Positions 59,792 through 64,000 of a stretch of DNA of 64,000 nucleotides are shown here, piece by piece (positions within the stretch are counted from its first letter, which is position 1; each line of letters begins with the position of its first letter). The notes under the pieces are model-generated. The model did not search any database, was not told the DNA's origin, and saw only the letters and a list, made by a program, of their open reading frames with translations. A program made the position numbers and the translations under genes. Source of the stretch: Bacillota bacterium (GTDB lineage: Bacteria > Bacillota > Clostridia > Lachnospirales > Lachnospiraceae); assembly GCA_023437365.1 (NCBI GenBank), contig JAEZGK010000075.1:1-64000 (forward strand), in the 5' to 3' direction.

Positions 59792-60187
59792 ATGGGACAG
59801 CAAACAATCAAACAGATTATGTCGAAGGAGCTGCTTTCTGAGACGCTGCGTCTGAAAAATAAGGGATATCGCCTTGTAGCTATCTCCTGTACCAGTTTAA
59901 ATAAAAAATCTGACAAAGCGACAGAAGAAGCTGCTTCAGAGGTAGATGCGACGATGGAGTTAAGCTATTCCTTTGATTTGAATTATGATTTATTAACCTT
60001 AAGAGTTTTCACTGATACGGAGGAGAGAATCTCCAGCATTAGTATCATGTATCCTTATGCATTCTTATATGAGAATGAGATTAAGGAGCTGTTCGGAGTT
60101 AAGATAAAGGATATCTCAGTTGACTTTAAGAACTCACTATATAAAATACCGGTGAAGACACCTTTTAAGAAAGAGGGGGATGAATAA
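59792..60187 (+). CDS. echD: Ech-type hydrogenase subunit EchD (NuoC-like)
   Basis: A 131-residue soluble subunit homologous to the NuoC 30-kDa family (MYPYAFLYENEIKELFGV is the family signature). ACGGAGG and ATG 59792 give the start; the stop TAA shares one base with the echE ATG (TAATG), so translation is coupled. It has no cofactor and is presumed structural. Confidence 0.88.
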   Translation: MGQQTIKQIMSKELLSETLRLKNKGYRLVAISCTSLNKKSDKATEEAASEVDATMELSYSFDLNYDLLTLRVFTDTEERISSISIMYPYAFLYENEIKELFGVKIKDISVDFKNSLYKIPVKTPFKKEGDE

Positions 60188-61266
60188 TGGGAAAGAGAAC
60201 GGTTATTCCCTTTGGTCCTCAGCATCCGGTGCTGCCGGAGCCAATCCATCTGGATCTGGTTTTGGAGGATGAGACGGTAGTAGAAGCCATTCCGAGAATC
60301 GGATATATCCACAGAGGTTTGGAAAAGCTTGTGGAGAAGAAGGATTATCAGCAATATACCTATGTTGCAGAGCGTATCTGCGGTATTTGCTCCTTTATGC
60401 ACGGAATGGGTTATTGCATGACCATAGAAAGTATTATGGAGATCAAAATCCCTGAGAGAGCAGAGTTCCTCCGCACTATTTGGGCTGAGCTATCCCGTAT
60501 GCACAGCCATACCCTATGGCTTGGCTTACTGGCAGATGCCTTTGGCTTTGAAAGCTTATTCATGCAGTCCTGGAAGATCAGGGAGCAGATTTTAGATATT
60601 TTTGAGGAAACCACCGGAGGGCGTATCATTTTCTCCGTATGCGATATCGGCGGTGTAAGAAAGGATATCAGTGCTGAGACTCTGCAGAAGATTGTTACTG
60701 TACTGGAGCAGGTGGAAAAGGATCTGAAGGAGATCACGGAGGTATTTATCAATGATCGTTCCGTTAAGAGCAGGACCAAGGGTGTCGGCGTATTATCCAA
60801 AGAAACCGCCTTTGAGCTCGGTGCAGTCGGACCGATGGCGCGTGCAAGCGGTATCGAGGCGGATATGAGAACCCAGGGTTATGCTGCCTATGGTAAACTG
60901 GAATTTACCCCGGTCGTAGAGAAGAAAGGCGACTGCTACGCGAGAACCAAGGTTAGAATCAGAGAGATCTTCCAATCAATCGATTTAATTAAACAATGTG
61001 TTGCATTAATCCCGGAGGGCGAGATTAAAGTAAAGGTTACAGGAAATCCGAAGGGTGAATATTTCACAAGAGTGGAACAACCGCGTGGGGAGGTAGTTTA
61101 TTATGCAAAGGGCAACGGTACAAAATTTCTCGACAGAATGAGGGTAAGAACACCTACCTTTGCGAATATTCCTGCACTTCTCGAGACCTTGAAGGGCTGT
61201 GCTTTGGCCGATGTGCCGATTCTGATCTTAACCATCGACCCCTGTATCAGCTGTACGGAAAGATAA
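60187..61266 (+). CDS. echE: Ech-type [NiFe]-hydrogenase large subunit EchE
   Basis: A 359-residue catalytic subunit that reduces protons with electrons from ferredoxin at the NiFe centre. Nickel ligands are in RICGICSFMHG (near residue 63) and DPCISCTER at the very C-terminus. The protein ends at the Arg of the C-x-x-C-x-x-R motif with no extra residues. Typical hydrogenase large subunits carry a tail removed by a HycI/HybD-type peptidase; here no cleavage would be needed, as is seen in some Ech enzymes. Also visible is the family motif GPQHPVLPEPIHLDL near the N-terminus. Confidence 0.95.
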   Translation: MGKRTVIPFGPQHPVLPEPIHLDLVLEDETVVEAIPRIGYIHRGLEKLVEKKDYQQYTYVAERICGICSFMHGMGYCMTIESIMEIKIPERAEFLRTIWAELSRMHSHTLWLGLLADAFGFESLFMQSWKIREQILDIFEETTGGRIIFSVCDIGGVRKDISAETLQKIVTVLEQVEKDLKEITEVFINDRSVKSRTKGVGVLSKETAFELGAVGPMARASGIEADMRTQGYAAYGKLEFTPVVEKKGDCYARTKVRIREIFQSIDLIKQCVALIPEGEIKVKVTGNPKGEYFTRVEQPRGEVVYYAKGNGTKFLDRMRVRTPTFANIPALLETLKGCALADVPILILTIDPCISCTER

Positions 61267-61303
61267 TGGAAGGTCGCAATCAAGCGACGGAATGGAGAAC
61301 ATC

Positions 61304-61666
61304 ATGTCTGTTTTTAGTATGACAAAAACTCTTTTTAAAAATATGATTCATGGCCCATATACCGTACAGTATCCGTTGAAGACGAAGGATAAGCATGAAC
61401 GTACCAGAGGAAAGGTTGCGATTGATATCGATGATTGCATCTTCTGTAGTATGTGTCAAAGACGCTGCCCTACCGGAGCGATTACCGTGGACAAGGGGAC
61501 ATCCTCCTGGAGTATTGAACGTTTTTCCTGCATTCAGTGCAGCTATTGTACTGAGGTATGCCCGAAGAAATGTCTTCATATGGATAATCAGTACACTACA
61601 CCATCAGCCAATAAGACAAGGGATGAGTATGTAAAATGCACGAATACCCAATCACTCAGCGAATAA
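61304..61666 (+). CDS. echF: Ech-type hydrogenase ferredoxin-like subunit EchF
   Basis: A 120-residue subunit with two [4Fe-4S] motifs, CIFCSMCQRRCP (near residue 45) and CIQCSYCTEVCP (near 76). It passes electrons from ferredoxin to EchC. GGAG before ATG 61304 is preferred to the ATG at 61292. The 3' end overlaps hypA by 31 nt. Confidence 0.93.
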   Translation: MSVFSMTKTLFKNMIHGPYTVQYPLKTKDKHERTRGKVAIDIDDCIFCSMCQRRCPTGAITVDKGTSSWSIERFSCIQCSYCTEVCPKKCLHMDNQYTTPSANKTRDEYVKCTNTQSLSE

Positions 61667-61974
61667 TTGAAATTGTAGAGGAATATGCTGTACAGAACAA
61701 TGCGGACGAGGTCAAGATAATCAATCTTGTTGTTGGAGATTATTCCGGTTATGTCGCCAGTTCCATCGAGCTGTATTTTGATATCATCGCAGAAGGAAGC
61801 CGCTCGGAGAGTGCCAGACTGAATATCGAACGGGTGGTTCCAAAGCTGAAATGCGAAGGCTGCGGGGAATACTTTGAACGTAAGCCGTTTACCTTTATCT
61901 GTCCTCATTGCGGTGGGGAAGGGCGTCCGACGGAAATCGGACAGGAATTCTACATCAAATCAATTATAGTATGA
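61636..61974 (+). CDS. hypA: Hydrogenase nickel chaperone HypA
   Basis: A 112-residue nickel metallochaperone. The N-terminus MHEYPIT holds the nickel-binding His2, and the zinc site is the CEGCGEYF ... CPHCGG pair near residues 74-95. It delivers nickel with HypB to the EchE precursor. Its start lies within echF, which indicates coupled expression. Confidence 0.93.
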   Translation: MHEYPITQRIIEIVEEYAVQNNADEVKIINLVVGDYSGYVASSIELYFDIIAEGSRSESARLNIERVVPKLKCEGCGEYFERKPFTFICPHCGGEGRPTEIGQEFYIKSIIV

Positions 61975-61999
61975 ATTGTTAAAAAGCTTCATTTGTACT

Positions 62000-62015
62000 G
62001 CGAATGTGAATTCGC
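62000..62015 (+). repeat. Small hairpin between hypA and hypB
   Basis: GCGAAT-GTGA-ATTCGC, followed by TTTGAG. It recalls the GCGAA..TTCGC-CTTTGG end of the dispersed repeat (9870, 26417) but is too short to be sure of kinship. Confidence 0.3.
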
Positions 62016-62066
62016 TTTGAGAAGAGTTGTCTAATTCAAAGAGTAGTTTAAGAAATGGAGAAACGT

Positions 62067-62720
62067 ATGTCAGAGAATAAAGAAATCGAAATTATGCAGT
62101 CCGTCTACGATAAGAATGATGAGGTTGCAGCCAGGATTAATGAAGAATTAACCAGAAAAAATATCTTCGCTGTGAATGTTATGGGAGCACCCGGGGCAGG
62201 GAAGACGACTTCTCTGATTCAGATGATCAAGAGACTGAAGCAGGTAACTCCTTATGTCATTGAGGGAGATATCGAGGCGGATTTTGATACGAAGAGACTT
62301 CAGGCGCTGGGAGTAAAAGCAATCCAGATCAATACCGGCGGAGCCTGCCATTTAGATTCCCCGTTGATCGGTAATGCTGTGGAGGAGATGAAGCTGGAGC
62401 ATGGTGTCCTCTTCATCGAAAATATCGGTAATCTGGTATGTCCTGCCGAATTTATGATCGGTGAGCATGCAAAGATGCTGATCTCAACTGTTACCGAGGG
62501 CAGCGATAAACCCTACAAGTATCCGCTGGCTTTCGAAAAAGCAGATCTTATTCTGCTGAATAAATGTGATCTTATGCCCTATGTGGATTTTGACGAAGAC
62601 TTCTTCCTGAAGGGAGTCAGGGCATTGAATAAAAAGGCACCGGTCATTAAGGTGTCAGCAAAAACAGAAGAAGGATATGATGAAGCAGTAGCATGGATTA
62701 TGGAAAGAGTAAACGCATAA
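62067..62720 (+). CDS. hypB: Hydrogenase nickel-insertion GTPase HypB
   Basis: A 217-residue GTPase. P-loop GAPGAGKTTS (near residue 40), switch region VIEGDIEADFDTKRL, metal-site Cys/His in TGGACHLDS, the ENIGNLVCP motif and NKCD (guanine specificity). It lacks the His-rich N-terminal nickel-storage stretch of many HypB. ATG 62067 has GGAG; the ATG at 62055 overlaps that site. Its end overlaps the start of hypF by 28 nt. Confidence 0.95.
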   Translation: MSENKEIEIMQSVYDKNDEVAARINEELTRKNIFAVNVMGAPGAGKTTSLIQMIKRLKQVTPYVIEGDIEADFDTKRLQALGVKAIQINTGGACHLDSPLIGNAVEEMKLEHGVLFIENIGNLVCPAEFMIGEHAKMLISTVTEGSDKPYKYPLAFEKADLILLNKCDLMPYVDFDEDFFLKGVRALNKKAPVIKVSAKTEEGYDEAVAWIMERVNA

Positions 62721-64000
62721 TCAAAAGAATAAAGGTTTACGGAATGGTGCAAGGGGTTGGATTTCGGCCCCTTGTTTATTCTATTGCACAAAAACTCGGA
62801 TTACACGGGGCAGTCCGTAATGTAGGTGGCTATGCGGAGATATTCCTAGAGGCAGCACCTGAAGCCTATGAAAGCTTTCTATGCGAGCTTCTAGACCAAA
62901 AGCATGCCTGTGAGATTGTAAAGCTGGAGGAAGAGGAGCTGGAGCAGCTGCCGGAATTACCCTCAGACAACGCAGAGAACAGCTTCATTATTCTGGAAAG
63001 TGAAGAAAATGATGAATTCTCTTTACTTCCTCCGGATCTTCCGATTTGTGAGGAATGTAAAAGGGAGCTTAATGACGAGACCAACAGACGATATCTGAAT
63101 CCTTTCATCAGCTGTACCCATTGCGGCCCTCGTTATACCATCATAGAAAAGCTTCCGTATGACCGGGAGAATACCTCGATGACGGACTTCGTACTCTGTG
63201 CTTCCTGCAGAGAGGAGTATACCACTCCCGAAAGCAGAAGACATCATGCCCAGACAATTTCCTGCAATGACTGCGGCCCCTATCTGAGGTATCGAGGTCT
63301 GACAGACATCTCGGGAAACCATCTGAGTATTCCACAGGAAGCTTACAATAGGTCAGCTTTGGAAGAAGCCATCCGGGTATTAAAAAGTGGTGAGATTTTA
63401 GCCGTGAAGGGAATCGGCGGCTATCATTTTGTGTGCTCTCCTTTTCAGGCAGGGACTGTGGAGAAGCTGCGAAAACTCAAGGGAAGAGAACAGAAGCCTT
63501 TTGCGGTTATGTTCGCTACAGCGGAATCAATCAGGGAATATTGCAGGATGACGATGGAGGAACAAAAGCTGTTGGAGACAAAGGCGCGACCGATCTGTCT
63601 GTTGTATATGTATCGGAGCAGCTTTACATCTTCCGTCACCCAGGGCAGCATCTATTGCGGAGCATTTTTGCCTTATACACCGCTACAGCTATTATTAACA
63701 GAAGCATGTGGTCCGCTCATCATGACCAGTGCCAATCTCTCGGGTCAGCCGATTATCAGGGAAGAGAAGGGAATATTTTCACTCACTTCCCCTTATCTTT
63801 CCGGAGTGCTGTATCATCACCGCAGAATCGTTCGTTCGGTGGATGATTCGGTGGCGAAGATGCTTGATGGAAAGCCTCAGCTGATCAGAAGAAGCCGCGG
63901 TTTTGTCCCATATCCGGTGCTTCTGAGTATAAAGGGGCAGGAGAAATTTCAAATCTTTGCTGCGGGAGGAGATCTTAAGGCAGCGTATTGCCTCTTTAAG
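62693..64000 (+). CDS. hypF: Carbamoyltransferase HypF (partial, runs off the right edge)
   Basis: An uninterrupted frame of 436 codons from ATG 62693 to the window end. It opens with an acylphosphatase domain (KVYGMVQGVGFRPLVYSIAQ), then paired zinc-ribbon motifs (CEECKRE, CTHCGPRYTI, CASCREEY, CNDCGP, residues 115-205), then a YrdC-like domain (LKSGEILAVKGIGGYHFVC, KGREQKPFAVMF, TSANLSGQP), and just enters the Kae1-like domain (FAAGGDLKAAY). HypF makes the CN ligand precursor of the NiFe site from carbamoyl phosphate. About 320 more residues should lie beyond 64000, probably with hypC, hypD and hypE. Confidence 0.95.
   Translation, partial: MDYGKSKRIIKRIKVYGMVQGVGFRPLVYSIAQKLGLHGAVRNVGGYAEIFLEAAPEAYESFLCELLDQKHACEIVKLEEEELEQLPELPSDNAENSFIILESEENDEFSLLPPDLPICEECKRELNDETNRRYLNPFISCTHCGPRYTIIEKLPYDRENTSMTDFVLCASCREEYTTPESRRHHAQTISCNDCGPYLRYRGLTDISGNHLSIPQEAYNRSALEEAIRVLKSGEILAVKGIGGYHFVCSPFQAGTVEKLRKLKGREQKPFAVMFATAESIREYCRMTMEEQKLLETKARPICLLYMYRSSFTSSVTQGSIYCGAFLPYTPLQLLLTEACGPLIMTSANLSGQPIIREEKGIFSLTSPYLSGVLYHHRRIVRSVDDSVAKMLDGKPQLIRRSRGFVPYPVLLSIKGQEKFQIFAAGGDLKAAYCLFK

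Noticed and set aside
63433..63846. 137-codon plus-strand frame in the last kilobase
   Set aside because: It is out of frame with HypF, whose uninterrupted frame with zinc and YrdC motifs covers the whole region.

Overview
The window looks like chromosomal DNA of a spore-forming, sugar-fermenting, obligately anaerobic Firmicute, most likely of the Lachnospiraceae (Clostridium cluster XIVa). Grounds: AT-rich DNA with strong AGGAGG ribosome sites and TTGACA/TATAAT promoters; T-box leaders; a PdaA-type spore cortex deacetylase and a SPOCS-like (DUF3794) protein; DUF5685, DUF3877/DUF6273 and DUF2089 families typical of this group; phosphoketolase; a ChvE-type sugar transporter; and an Ech-type hydrogenase. 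I see no rRNA, tRNA, CRISPR array, prophage or insertion sequence. The assignment is inference from gene content.

Layout. 0-12 kb: a nested palindrome, phosphoketolase with its own promoter and 5' hairpin, an SGNH hydrolase, a membrane protein and a SPOCS-like protein on the minus strand, then a LacI / GH4 6-phospho-glycosidase / BadF-type kinase operon, then an alanine-type T-box leader in front of an AlaA aminotransferase. 11-18 kb: a divergent sugar-transport locus, with a DeoR regulator and an orphan double ATPase on one side and ChvE-GguA-GguB on the other, phased operator repeats between them and a 316-nt multi-branched palindrome after the permease. 18-26 kb: nitroreductase, a PadR/DUF2812 pair with two operators, a 26-bp tandem repeat, TrmO, a 58-residue DUF3006-like protein, two AraC regulators, an MFS carrier, a PHP phosphatase and a cytidine-deaminase-like enzyme. 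26-32 kb: a TetR-controlled efflux operon (MFS, FtsX permease, ATPase), then PdaA. 32-43 kb: a GAF-GGDEF cyclase, a DUF3877-DUF6273 membrane protein, YqeY, a YvlD/SHOCT/DUF2089 envelope-type operon with a helically phased repeat array at its promoter, two frameshifted genes, a TetR gene, a rhomboid protease and a DUF5685-DnaJ-membrane protein trio. 43-54.6 kb: a pseudo-receiver regulator, two related secreted proteins, an S-layer-homology protein and a MacAB-like exporter. 54.6-64 kb: T-box-controlled serS on the minus strand, then echABCDEF-hypA-hypB-hypF, with hypF running off the right edge.

How parts fit. Sugar uptake (ChvE-GguAB), a phosphorylating disaccharide route (kinase plus GH4) and phosphoketolase point to pentose and hexose fermentation. 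The Ech complex would dispose of ferredoxin electrons as H2 while pumping ions, and its nickel maturation genes follow in the same transcription unit. Many operators lie directly on their promoters, so several circuits (DeoR, PadR, two TetR, DUF2089) can be proposed from sequence alone. The least explained parts are the 43.9-54.6 kb secreted-protein/exporter locus, the DUF2089-SHOCT operon with its phased array, and the long nested palindromes.
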